Shown: positions 1-7,865 of the stretch, piece after piece
Layout: every line of letters starts with the position of its first letter
Numbering within the stretch: position 1 is the first letter of the stretch
Origin: CBDHHC01 sp965263345
Lineage (GTDB): Bacteria; Pseudomonadota; Alphaproteobacteria; Rhizobiales; CBDHHC01
Reading direction: 5' to 3'
Assembly: GCA_965263345.1 (NCBI GenBank)
Contig: CBDHHC010000005.1
Coordinates: 124,001-188,000, forward strand
DNA: 64,000 nucleotides
Made by a program: the position numbers and the translations under genes
Notes under the pieces: model-generated
The model's database searches: none
What the model was told of the DNA's origin: nothing
The model's input: the letters and a program-made list of their open reading frames with translations, nothing else

Positions 1-237
1 AATAAAACTATACCTCGAGTAAGATCTTCCAGAAAACCCAACAAAGCACTCGCCCAATTGCTCGCCTGGCTCGGCAGGAGCAACATCACATCGAACTTAC
101 AAACCCTCACCGATGCTGCAAAAAGCGGTTCACTCCCCTTGTCACCAGAAACAATAACTGCCCTAAATCAAGCCTGTAAGGACATCGCCGACATCAAATC
201 CATGCTGATGAAGGCTCTTGGTATTCAGGAGCGTTAG
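1..237 (+). CDS. mobC: MobC-like plasmid mobilization relaxosome protein, C-terminal part
   Basis: An open frame from base 1 to a TAG at 235-237 encodes 78 residues; the start is outside the window. The segment has a NKALAQLLAWLGRSNI stretch, then a helical PLSPETITALNQACKDI region, and ends with MLMKALGIQER. This matches the C-terminal pattern of alphaproteobacterial MobC proteins, accessory DNA-binding factors that help the relaxase open oriT. The relaxase gene starts two bases after the stop, the usual mobC-mobA order. Assignment rests on remembered family pattern plus context. Confidence 0.7.
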   Translation, partial: NKTIPRVRSSRKPNKALAQLLAWLGRSNITSNLQTLTDAAKSGSLPLSPETITALNQACKDIADIKSMLMKALGIQER

Positions 238-239
238 GT

Positions 240-935
240 ATGATTATACAAGCTTCAGAGCGTGGTGGAGCCAAACAGCTCGGCCTTCATATTACCCGCA
301 CAGATGACAATGAACATGTTGAAGTCCACCAAATCAAAGGCTTTGTCTCCAATGATGTGATTGAAGCGTTAAAAGAAGCCTATGCTGTGAGCAAAGGCAC
401 CAAGTGTAAGAATTTTCTGTTCTCAGTGTCCCTCAATCCCCCAGAAACAGAAAACGTTCCTGTCTCAGTGTTTGAGGATACCATCAATCGGATCGAACAA
501 AAAAACAATCTGGTCGACCACCCCCGTGTTGTGGTCTTCCACGAAAAGGAAGGCCGCAGACATGCTCATGCGGTCTGGTCACGAATTGATGATGAAACAA
601 TGACAGCAAAGAACCTGTCTCATTTCAAATTAAAGCTCAGAGATATTTCCAGGGAGGTTTATATGGAACAGGGCTGGAAAATGCCAAAGGGTTTGATGAA
701 CTCCCAGGACAAAGACCCGTGTAATTTCAATTTGGCTGAATGGCAACAAGCCAAACGCATGGGGCATCATGCCAGAGACTTAAAACAGATGTTCCAGGAA
801 TGCTGGGCTGTTTCAGATTCGCGTAAAGCTTTTGAGCATGTGCTGCGCGAACGGGGCTTCTCACTAGCCAAAGGAGACAGACGCGGTTTAAAAGCATTGA
901 AACCCTTAAACCGCAAACACACAAGAAAGATATGA
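240..935 (+). CDS. Relaxase/mobilization nuclease, apparently shortened
   Basis: This 231-residue protein carries the N-terminal relaxase domain that nicks oriT DNA in conjugative mobilization. The metal-binding three-histidine motif is visible as HEKEGRRHAHAVW at residues 101-113 (His101, His108, His110). Relaxases of this family usually continue well beyond this length. Here family-like sequence stops after GDRRG near residue 218 and a basic tail ends the protein. The stop TGA overlaps the ATG of the downstream recombinase (ATGA), suggesting translational coupling. The nuclease core may survive, but the helicase/primase-like or accessory C-terminus is missing, so I infer a deletion that joined it to the recombinase gene. 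Confidence 0.8.
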   Translation: MIIQASERGGAKQLGLHITRTDDNEHVEVHQIKGFVSNDVIEALKEAYAVSKGTKCKNFLFSVSLNPPETENVPVSVFEDTINRIEQKNNLVDHPRVVVFHEKEGRRHAHAVWSRIDDETMTAKNLSHFKLKLRDISREVYMEQGWKMPKGLMNSQDKDPCNFNLAEWQQAKRMGHHARDLKQMFQECWAVSDSRKAFEHVLRERGFSLAKGDRRGLKALKPLNRKHTRKI

Positions 936-2593
936 ATAAGCCCGCACTGACCACAGAACCTATTCAAAAAGCCGTCATTTATGCCCGTGTTTCCGGCGTG
1001 AAACAGGTCCGTGAAGGTGATGGGTTGGCCTCACAGGAAACCAGGTGCCGGGAATACGCCAAATATAAAAACTACGAAATCGTTGAGGTCTTCCAGGACC
1101 AAGGGGTTTCCGGTGGCATGATAGAGCGTCCTGGAATGAAGGATATGCTCTCATATCTCACAAAGAACCGGAAAGACAATCTTATTGTCATCATTGATGA
1201 TATCAGCCGTCTAGCTAGAGGCTTAAAGGCTCACATTGAATTAAGAACGGCAATAGATGTTGCTGGAGGTATACTGGAAAGCCCTTCAATCGAATTTGGC
1301 AATGATTCCGACAGTCTTTTGGTCGAAAACTTACTGGCCAGCGTTTCGCAGCATCAACGGGAAAAAAATACAGAGCAAACGAAAAGCCGTATGCGAGGCC
1401 GTATGATGAATGGCTATTATGTCCACTGTGCGCCCGCAGGTTATAAATATGAGAAAGCGCAAAGTGGAGGAAAAATCCTTGTTCCTGAAGAGCCGGATGC
1501 TTCAATTATCAGAGAATGTTTAGAGAGGTTTGCCGATGGCCGCTTTGAAAGCCAGATGGAGATTAAAAAATATCTGGAGAACTGCCCGAACTTTTCTCTG
1601 AACAAAAAGGGCAAAGTTAATCTGCAACGCATTCGGGAGATGTTGGAACGGGTTCTTTATGCGGGATATATTGATTCCCCCAAATGGAACATTATCATGC
1701 AACCAGGCAAGCATGAGGCTCTTATCAGCTTTGAAACCTACCAACGCATTCAGGCACGCTTAAAAGGCCAGGATAAAACGCCAGCCCGCAGAGCGATCAA
1801 CAATGATTTTCCATTACGAGGATTTGTCACTTGCGGAAAATGCAATCATCCGATGACATCCGGCTGGTCTAAAGGACGCCATAAAAAATATCCTTATTAT
1901 TTCTGCCAGCAGAAACCATGCAGCGAATATAAAAAATCTATCCGCAGAGAAAAACTAGAAACAGATTTTGAGCATCTGCTGGCGCGTTTATCTCCAAAGC
2001 CACAAGTCTTTATGATGGCTAGAGAGATGCTAAAAGAAGCATGGGATGAGCTACAAAACGCGGGCCAGGACCAAGGCCGGGCTATAGAAACAGACTTAAT
2101 CAAAGTTGAGAACAAAGTCGAACAGCTTATGGGACGTATTATTGAATGCGATAGTTCTGCGTTGATTGAAGCTTACGAAGCCCAAATCAAAAAGCTGCAT
2201 GAAGAAAAGATCATTTTGCAGGAAAAACTGATCCAAACTGACCAACCTTACAGAGACTTTGAGGAAACTTACCGAACCGCTCTTGAATTTCTCTCAAATC
2301 CGCAGAAACTCTGGGCTTCTGGAGACCCCAGTAACCAGAATTTGGTCCTCAAACTGGTCTTTGAAGAGAAACTGGCCTACCACAGAAATGGAGGTTACCG
2401 AACCGCAAAAACCACCTTACCTTTCAAGGTCTTAGAGGCAATTAATGACAATAAGTTCGGTATGGTGCGGTCGAGAGGACTTGAACCTCCACCCGTGTTA
2501 CCGGACAGCGACCTCAACGCTGCGCGTCTACCAGTTCCGCCACGACCGCATGAGAAAAGACAAAATATTATGATAAGACTATTTGTCTGGTAG
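932..2593 (+). CDS. Large serine recombinase (site-specific integrase)
   Basis: This 553-residue recombinase catalyses integration and excision through a serine-DNA intermediate. The resolvase domain covers about residues 13-155 with the YARVS motif (catalytic Ser21) and DDISRLAR near 89-96. A recombinase domain follows (about 165-280). A zinc ribbon has Cys301, Cys304, Cys325 and Cys330, and a coiled-coil stretch lies about 375-430. The start overlaps the relaxase stop. The oddity is the end: from about residue 511 the frame reads antisense through tRNA-Leu (MVRSRGLEPP) and stops 42 bases beyond it. The native C-terminus in the excised form would therefore probably differ. Confidence 0.93.
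   Translation: MNKPALTTEPIQKAVIYARVSGVKQVREGDGLASQETRCREYAKYKNYEIVEVFQDQGVSGGMIERPGMKDMLSYLTKNRKDNLIVIIDDISRLARGLKAHIELRTAIDVAGGILESPSIEFGNDSDSLLVENLLASVSQHQREKNTEQTKSRMRGRMMNGYYVHCAPAGYKYEKAQSGGKILVPEEPDASIIRECLERFADGRFESQMEIKKYLENCPNFSLNKKGKVNLQRIREMLERVLYAGYIDSPKWNIIMQPGKHEALISFETYQRIQARLKGQDKTPARRAINNDFPLRGFVTCGKCNHPMTSGWSKGRHKKYPYYFCQQKPCSEYKKSIRREKLETDFEHLLARLSPKPQVFMMAREMLKEAWDELQNAGQDQGRAIETDLIKVENKVEQLMGRIIECDSSALIEAYEAQIKKLHEEKIILQEKLIQTDQPYRDFEETYRTALEFLSNPQKLWASGDPSNQNLVLKLVFEEKLAYHRNGGYRTAKTTLPFKVLEAINDNKFGMVRSRGLEPPPVLPDSDLNAARLPVPPRPHEKRQNIMIRLFVW
2463..2549 (-). tRNA. tRNA-Leu (anticodon GAG), CCA encoded
   Basis: Read on the minus strand the gene begins GCGGTCG and closes with CGACCGC, then A and CCA, giving a perfect 7-bp acceptor stem. 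The anticodon arm is CAGCG-TTGAGGT-CGCTG, so the anticodon is GAG (Leu, CUC/CUU). A short paired variable arm (CCG...CGG) fits a class II tRNA, and the T arm contains GGTTCAAGTCC. Its 3' end faces the mobile element, and it lies antisense to the last part of the recombinase frame. Confidence 0.97.
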
Positions 2594-2702
2594 ATGTTAA
2601 GATGGTTGGATTAGCAAAAAGCTTAATTAAAAGCAAGCTTATATCCTTGTTTTTCACATTTTAGATGTCTGGAAAGCTTTTGTATCTCTGACTTTATAGA
2701 AA

Positions 2703-2945
2703 TTAGTCATATTTGCTGGCTTTGAGTTTTTCTGTGATCTGAATACCAATTCGTTCCCCTTGTACTATGACATCTGCCCTAGCAATTGGTACATTATTTG
2801 CTAATATTTCGACTTCGTCATTTTCCAGGGTATCCAGTTCGATGACAGCTCCACGGCCCATACGCAAAAGTTGATTGACTGGCATTGAGGTTTTCCCAAG
2901 AATAACAGAGAGTTCTATTTCTACTGTATTCACAGATGTATCCAT
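2703..2945 (-). CDS. fliN: FliN-like flagellar motor switch protein (SpoA domain)
   Basis: This 80-residue protein is essentially one SpoA (surface presentation of antigens) domain. It shows VEIELSVILGKTSMPVNQLL, then GRGAVIELD and an ANNVPIARADVIV strand pattern typical of the FliN C-terminus. FliN forms the lower C-ring of the flagellar switch at the cytoplasmic face. It is shorter than enteric FliN (about 137 residues) because the N-terminal extension is missing, which is common in alphaproteobacteria. No other flagellar gene is in the window, so it is an isolated member. It lies divergent to lipB, with tRNA-Leu 153 bases downstream. Confidence 0.85.
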   Translation of the reverse strand: MDTSVNTVEIELSVILGKTSMPVNQLLRMGRGAVIELDTLENDEVEILANNVPIARADVIVQGERIGIQITEKLKASKYD

Positions 2946-2993
2946 AGAAAAGTTCCTATATTGAATTTCATTTCCAGATCAATTATTTAAATA

Positions 2994-3028
2994 CGCGGCG
3001 GCAACGCTAAACCTTATGCCTAACCGCG
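2994..3028. repeat. GC-rich imperfect stem-loop between fliN and lipB
   Basis: CGCGG (2994-2998) pairs with CCGCG (3024-3028), and GGCA (3000-3003) pairs with TGCC (3017-3020), with a 13-base loop. It stands out in an AT-rich divergent promoter region. It could be an operator, an RNA structure in the lipB leader or a relic; function unknown. Confidence 0.35.
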
Positions 3029-3082
3029 AAACTCAATAATGATAGAATCGCTTATATAAGTTACTGCTTGGTAAAAAAGTTT

Positions 3083-3760
3083 ATGAAAATCGACAAATCT
3101 CATAATAATCTGCTCCCCGAGTTAGAATGGAAGATAAGCGACCAATTGGTTCCTTATGATCTTGCACTTCAAGATATGGAAAAACGTGTGGAGTCTATTG
3201 CCCAAGGTACTGAAAGTGAATGTATTTGGTTATTAGAACATCCACCAATCTATACAGCTGGAACAAGCGCAAACCCACAGGATCTTATCCATCCAGATCG
3301 TTTTCCAATCCACAAAACTGGTCGTGGCGGACAATATACTTACCATGGACCAGGACAACGGATAGCATATGTTATGCTAAACCTTAAGAAAAGAAATCCA
3401 GATATTAAGGCTTTTATTTTTAAGTTAGAAGAGTGGATAATTAATACTTTACAAGACTTTAATATTAAAGGGGAACGCCGTGAAGGACGGGTTGGTGTAT
3501 GGGTTGCGAGGCCTGAACTTGGAATTGAACGCGAGGATAAGATTGCTGCAATAGGCATCCGTATCCGAAAATGGGTTACGTTTCACGGAATCGCAATAAA
3601 TATTGACCCTGAACTTGATCATTACAAAGGTATTGTACCATGTGGAATAAATACTCATGGTGTCACTAGTCTTGTGGATTTAGGACAGCTTATTTCTATG
3701 GAAGAGTTTGATATTAGCCTTAAACGTAACTTTGGACTTATTTTTAATCCAGAGAATTAA
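3083..3760 (+). CDS. lipB: Lipoyl(octanoyl) transferase LipB
   Basis: LipB moves octanoyl groups from acyl carrier protein to the lipoyl domains of 2-oxoacid dehydrogenases and GcvH. With the ATG at 3083 the protein is 225 residues. Key family motifs are GRGGQYTYHGPGQ (80-92), KIAAIGIRIRKWVTFHG (153-169) with catalytic Lys153, and GIVPCGI (183-189) with catalytic Cys187. An in-frame TTG at 3068 would add five residues; the ATG is preferred because no better ribosome-binding site precedes the TTG. No lipA is adjacent. The gene is transcribed divergently from fliN and converges on the CDF transporter gene. Confidence 0.96.
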   Translation: MKIDKSHNNLLPELEWKISDQLVPYDLALQDMEKRVESIAQGTESECIWLLEHPPIYTAGTSANPQDLIHPDRFPIHKTGRGGQYTYHGPGQRIAYVMLNLKKRNPDIKAFIFKLEEWIINTLQDFNIKGERREGRVGVWVARPELGIEREDKIAAIGIRIRKWVTFHGIAINIDPELDHYKGIVPCGINTHGVTSLVDLGQLISMEEFDISLKRNFGLIFNPEN

Positions 3761-3783
3761 AATAATTCAAATGGATATAGTTA

Positions 3784-4428
3784 TTAGGGGTATTCCTCTG
3801 CTATTTCTTTTGCTGCTTCAATCTCCTTCAGCTCTCCAACAGCTTGTTCTAGAATTTGCATAGAAGAGCTTAAGAATAACCATGCCATGATGCCTGCTAC
3901 GAGTAAATCTGGTGAGCCAGATTGAGTCAACCAAACAGCAATTGCCGCGATCATGACCGCAATATTTCCTATGGCATCATTACGAGAACATAACCAAACG
4001 GATCGTACATTGGAATCTCCATTCTTATATTTCATGAGGAGCAAAACACTCAAAAGATTTGTAAGTAATGCAAGAATACTTACGACTCCCATAATATTTG
4101 CTTGTGGGACATCTAGTATTAATAATTGATATGCCGTGGAACCACATACCCAAAGCCCCATTAAAAACAGGCTTAGGCTTTTTAGTAATGCTGTATACAC
4201 CCTTGTTTTTACTGATGCGCCGATGACTGCTAATGAAAGTCCGTATGTTATCGCATCTGCAAAAAAATCTAGGGCATCAGCTTGTAATGCCTGGGACTTT
4301 GCGATGTGTCCTGCACTCATTTCAATGCAAAACATGCTTGCATTTAAGACTATAATAACCCAGAGACGACGTTTGTAATCAGCTGAAATACCATCAAATT
4401 TTATTTTCTGGCCACAACAAGATCCCAT
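3784..4428 (-). CDS. Cation diffusion facilitator family transporter
   Basis: This 214-residue membrane protein resembles the short Co/Zn/Cd-type cation transporters that exchange divalent metal ions for protons at the inner membrane. About five or six membrane segments are visible. TM2 carries ADALDFFADA in place of the usual HxxxD site, and a later helix has SRNDAIGN where classical CDFs have H/DxxxD. The N-terminus begins GSCCGQK, a possible metal-binding cysteine pair. The C-terminal cytoplasmic domain is nearly absent. Two palindromes upstream (4471-4484 and 4609-4636) may belong to its control or to termination of the next gene. The metal is not predictable. Confidence 0.8.
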   Translation of the reverse strand: MGSCCGQKIKFDGISADYKRRLWVIIVLNASMFCIEMSAGHIAKSQALQADALDFFADAITYGLSLAVIGASVKTRVYTALLKSLSLFLMGLWVCGSTAYQLLILDVPQANIMGVVSILALLTNLLSVLLLMKYKNGDSNVRSVWLCSRNDAIGNIAVMIAAIAVWLTQSGSPDLLVAGIMAWLFLSSSMQILEQAVGELKEIEAAKEIAEEYP

Positions 4429-4470
4429 AAGTTACTCCGGATCGCAATAAAATAAGTTAAATATATAAAA

Positions 4471-4484
4471 CTATACATGTATAG
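4471..4484. promoter_or_regulatory. 14-bp perfect palindrome upstream of the CDF gene
   Basis: CTATACATGTATAG is a perfect 14-base palindrome 43 bases upstream of the CDF transporter start. Its place suits an operator for a dimeric metal-responsive regulator, but no regulator gene lies nearby, so this is inference. Confidence 0.35.
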
Positions 4485-4608
4485 ATAAATAAATTACAAG
4501 ATAAATCAATATTATATTACATATATGCACATATTGATTTTAAAGACATTAGTTGTTTTGGATTTAATAAAAAAATCTTTACAATATACAACTGAAAAAT
4601 CTATTACC

Positions 4609-4636
4609 TATCTTAAGAACCAAAGTTCTTAAGATA
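4609..4636. terminator. Inverted repeat, possible terminator of the 333-aa gene
   Basis: TATCTTAAGAAC (4609-4620) is followed by a CAAA loop and its exact complement (4625-4636), a 12-bp stem. Read on the minus strand it lies about 100 bases after the stop of the gene at 4734-5735, with a short T run (ATTTTT) further on. It could also be a regulatory palindrome in this 305-base gene-free stretch. Confidence 0.4.
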
Positions 4637-4733
4637 AAAGATACTATTTTTTCAAGGATATTTACTTGTTGCAAACTATTATTATTTGCACACCTAAATC
4701 AGAGTATTGGAATGCAGTAATTTGTATCTATAT

Positions 4734-5735
4734 TTAAGCCGCCAAATCAATTAAAGGCTTTAATGACTTATCAATGTTATTTGATTTTGATTTTAGAAAT
4801 TGGACCAATGTGCGTTCATTATGGTTTAATTCTCCATTAACACCTATACGTCCAACTAACCAAGACGCGCTTTCTTTGTGACTTTGTTCTCCAACAATGA
4901 GAGACCTTTTTTCGCGTTCCAGATTTTCAAGCTCAATTTCTGCTTCTGATGGTCTGTAATAAGATTGGCTCAATGCCTCAAATCCATATGAAATCATCTG
5001 CTGCATAAAACCGACTATTCCCAGGGACTCATGCAACCATATTTCCTTGCAAAGAGCCTCTGCGCGGTGAGGAACTTGATAGTCAGAGCCTGCCATCACA
5101 TGGTTTGCCATTGCTTTTACAAATAGTTCGGACCAACCCACATGGTTTTGGACATGTTCTGCAGAATCATTGATATCAATAAGAATTTCTGCTTCAGTGC
5201 GAGAGATTGGAACATTACCTTCTCCCCCATATGCCATAAGCATTCTGCGCATCATTTGAACTTCTGTATCGAGTAGGACACCTTTACCTATTGTTGTACC
5301 TTCTCTTAACGTTCCCGATGCATTCACAACGGCATTGCGAATTTGGCCTAGAGCAAAGTGAATTAGAGTTTCTGGGCTCCAGGTTGCTTCTTCTAAGACA
5401 TTGATGACTACTTCAAGTTCAGAGATTGTTTCAATGCGACCATTATATGAAATATTGTCTATAAGCCAGTTTGCATTATCTACAGTCACATAGCCTTCTG
5501 GCATCATATCGTAAACGACATAATCAGTCAGTGTATTTACAAGAAGTGTATGCCATGATGTATCAGCAAAAATAATTGAATGATGCAGATCCAACAATAG
5601 ATCTACATTAATCTCGCTTACGATACTTTCTTTGAAAAACGTTTCTTCTAGATATTCAACTACATTTGATGTGATACAGCCTGATTGTTTTACTTTTTCA
5701 AGTACATCAAGTGTCTGCTGCGATATCATACTCAT
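4734..5735 (-). CDS. Conserved hypothetical protein with internal duplication
   Basis: This 333-residue protein has no signal peptide or membrane segment. It shows an internal repeat: LLLDLHHSII...SWHTLLVNTLTDYVV (about residues 46-74) resembles ILIDINDSAE...GWSELFVKAMANHVM (about 185-213). Each is followed by a further helical stretch. Acidic LxDxNxS segments recall EF-hand-like or TerB-like helical repeats, but this is only resemblance. I recall similar uncharacterised alphaproteobacterial proteins. It is probably cytoplasmic and monocistronic. A helical charged C-terminus (EAEIELENLEREKRS) ends it. No function is proposed. Confidence 0.75.
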   Translation of the reverse strand: MSMISQQTLDVLEKVKQSGCITSNVVEYLEETFFKESIVSEINVDLLLDLHHSIIFADTSWHTLLVNTLTDYVVYDMMPEGYVTVDNANWLIDNISYNGRIETISELEVVINVLEEATWSPETLIHFALGQIRNAVVNASGTLREGTTIGKGVLLDTEVQMMRRMLMAYGGEGNVPISRTEAEILIDINDSAEHVQNHVGWSELFVKAMANHVMAGSDYQVPHRAEALCKEIWLHESLGIVGFMQQMISYGFEALSQSYYRPSEAEIELENLEREKRSLIVGEQSHKESASWLVGRIGVNGELNHNERTLVQFLKSKSNNIDKSLKPLIDLAA

Positions 5736-5938
5736 ACTCCCACACTCAAAACGCCTTACAAAAGTGGGAAACTTATATTACTCGCCCCTACTTTTAGAAT
5801 ACTCAATATACCATGCGCTGGTTTAGATTTAACTAAACCGTCGTCAATATATTATTCACAAATAGTGCGAGAAAGTTAACACAGTGTTTCCAATTGTGTT
5901 GTTACAGGTTAAATTCTCGGCTTCTTGGTAAAAAAAGT

Positions 5939-7831
5939 TTAAGGTGTGCCGTTTTCTCCAATCAGCACCCAAATTCTCATATTATAATTTAGCACTTTAT
6001 TTTCTTGCATTTTCCCGCTGAGCTGCTCAACGAGAAGTGATACGGGATATTTTGATCCATTAGCTGGGAATAATATAGGTTTTTTCTTTTTTTCTTTTGT
6101 TTTTTCTTGCTTTTTCGTCAAGCTTGAAACCTTATTTAGCATTTCTTGGATATTATATTGAGAAATTACTTCTTTATTCTCTTTCAATTTTAGAGAGGTC
6201 GGAGACCATTCCAAGGACAAATTCTGATTATTGATTGTTCCAATTTGATCTATATATGGACACGTATTTTTCTTCTTTTTTTCTGTTTTATTATTGTTGC
6301 ACCCTCTGAGACTAACATATTTAGTAAATGGTCCAGAAATATAGGCATACTCGTTTAAATCTATAGGCTCTGCCCTGTAGTTTTGCGAATAATAAATGTC
6401 CAGCTTGTTCTCTTTGGTTTTTAACTTATTCAACCCAATAAATTTTATGATCTTGTTACCATTATGGTATGTTTTACTGTTATCCTTTATCGGAAATGGC
6501 GTATTGTTAAGATGAGTAAATAAAGAAGCTAAACGATCTAACTGACCTTCTCGACTCAGATAAAATAATATTGACCTAATACGTTTTAAATCCTTTGCAG
6601 AGATTTTTTTGTCTTCATGTTCTATAAGCTGAATTTTCTCATTTTTTAGAATGCCGTTACTCTCTAATAGAATTTTCAGTTTTGAAACCTGGCTTATTGC
6701 TCCGATATTTCGTGCACTCCAAGGCCCAAGAGATGAAAACACAAGCATAATGCATAGTAGCCCAACTATTATTCTGAAATCACGCCTTTCACGTTTGATA
6801 CTATAAAGAAGTGCTAATATTGATAACCACACCCCAGCCATGACGACGAGATAACGCGATGTTGTCCAGCCATATTGATCAATACGTTGATACACAGCTA
6901 ACACTAACAGAATAATTGGAACGATTGTGAGTAAGAACCAATAACGCCAGAAGAATGTGATGATAGGACCACCAGAGAAACGTGTTGGAAACGCAAATAG
7001 TACAGTTATTGTCCCAATAGCGCCATATGCTAGTACCATAGAACCTAATATACCTTTTGGTAAAACACCATCTATTAGTATTTTTATAGTGTAGGCATAT
7101 AGAATAGCGGTATAAGCTAGCAGTAAAGGAACAAGAATAAATTTAACAATCATTGCAATTGCAGCTGAGGTAAACTCAGTTTGTTTTCCTTCAACGACGG
7201 CTTCATCAAATTTTTTGGGTATAAAAGATAACCAGGCTAATGGGAAAATGTACCCTAACCCAATAATCCATATATCAGTGAATAAATCTCGAGGAACTTT
7301 AATTCCAAAAAGCTGGTTAATTGTCTCTAGAATCAAACTAAACCCACCAGCAAATAATATTCCTGCTAATACAGCGAGTGCATAACCTAACCATAGGTGA
7401 TGATTATATAACCAAAATTCTGCTTCTTTTGATTGATGATCAGTATATGGTGCTAAACTTAACAATATTATTAAAGCGGGTAGGAAGAGAACATAGTTAA
7501 ACCCTAAATTGTCTGGGAATGTATGAAGTAAAGCTACACTTATCAACCCTGTTATGACAATTCCAATCCGGGCAATTTTATTCAGCCCACTTTTTTGAGA
7601 AAACAGGCTGACAGATAATGTCCAAAAGAAGCCCGATATCAATGCTAAAGATACACGGATTGTTTCATCACCCTGCAATCCTAAGTCTTTATCTAATTCA
7701 AATACATGAAAAAGGGTGAAAATTCCCGCAATAAGAGTCTCAAGTGGGAATCTTCGAATAGACCCTGCAATATCAAAGATTATATGGGTTATTGAGCTAT
7801 GCTGTTTTATTGCTTCTTGTGACATTATCAT
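5939..7831 (-). CDS. DUF4153 multi-pass membrane protein
   Basis: The 630-residue protein has about a dozen hydrophobic segments over residues 25-400, with the DUF4153 layout. A roughly 220-residue soluble, probably periplasmic, C-terminal part follows. That part is rich in lysine runs (for example KTEKKKKNTC and EKTKEKKKKP) and ends in a short beta-like segment (NMRIWVLIGENGTP). DUF4153 has no established function. It starts 34 bases after the SGNH hydrolase on the same strand and is the last gene of the run that begins with yajC. The pairing suggests a joint envelope role, which is inference. ATG 7831 is used; an ATG two codons later is equally possible. Confidence 0.8.
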   Translation of the reverse strand: MIMSQEAIKQHSSITHIIFDIAGSIRRFPLETLIAGIFTLFHVFELDKDLGLQGDETIRVSLALISGFFWTLSVSLFSQKSGLNKIARIGIVITGLISVALLHTFPDNLGFNYVLFLPALIILLSLAPYTDHQSKEAEFWLYNHHLWLGYALAVLAGILFAGGFSLILETINQLFGIKVPRDLFTDIWIIGLGYIFPLAWLSFIPKKFDEAVVEGKQTEFTSAAIAMIVKFILVPLLLAYTAILYAYTIKILIDGVLPKGILGSMVLAYGAIGTITVLFAFPTRFSGGPIITFFWRYWFLLTIVPIILLVLAVYQRIDQYGWTTSRYLVVMAGVWLSILALLYSIKRERRDFRIIVGLLCIMLVFSSLGPWSARNIGAISQVSKLKILLESNGILKNEKIQLIEHEDKKISAKDLKRIRSILFYLSREGQLDRLASLFTHLNNTPFPIKDNSKTYHNGNKIIKFIGLNKLKTKENKLDIYYSQNYRAEPIDLNEYAYISGPFTKYVSLRGCNNNKTEKKKKNTCPYIDQIGTINNQNLSLEWSPTSLKLKENKEVISQYNIQEMLNKVSSLTKKQEKTKEKKKKPILFPANGSKYPVSLLVEQLSGKMQENKVLNYNMRIWVLIGENGTP

Positions 7832-7865
7832 CTCATAAGTTTGGTATTAGATGATATATGGGACA

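Larger units (their letters stand above)
1..2549 (+). mobile_element. Right end of an integrated mobilizable element at tRNA-Leu
   Basis: Three co-oriented genes (MobC C-terminus, relaxase N-terminal domain, large serine recombinase) run directly up to the 3' end of a tRNA-Leu gene on the opposite strand. This is the classic arrangement of an integrative element whose attachment site is a tRNA 3' end. The left end lies outside the window, so size, cargo and the second att copy are unknown. The element is somewhat richer in GC than the AT-rich chromosome to its right. The exact right boundary is inferred to lie within or at the edge of the tRNA gene. Confidence 0.75.
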
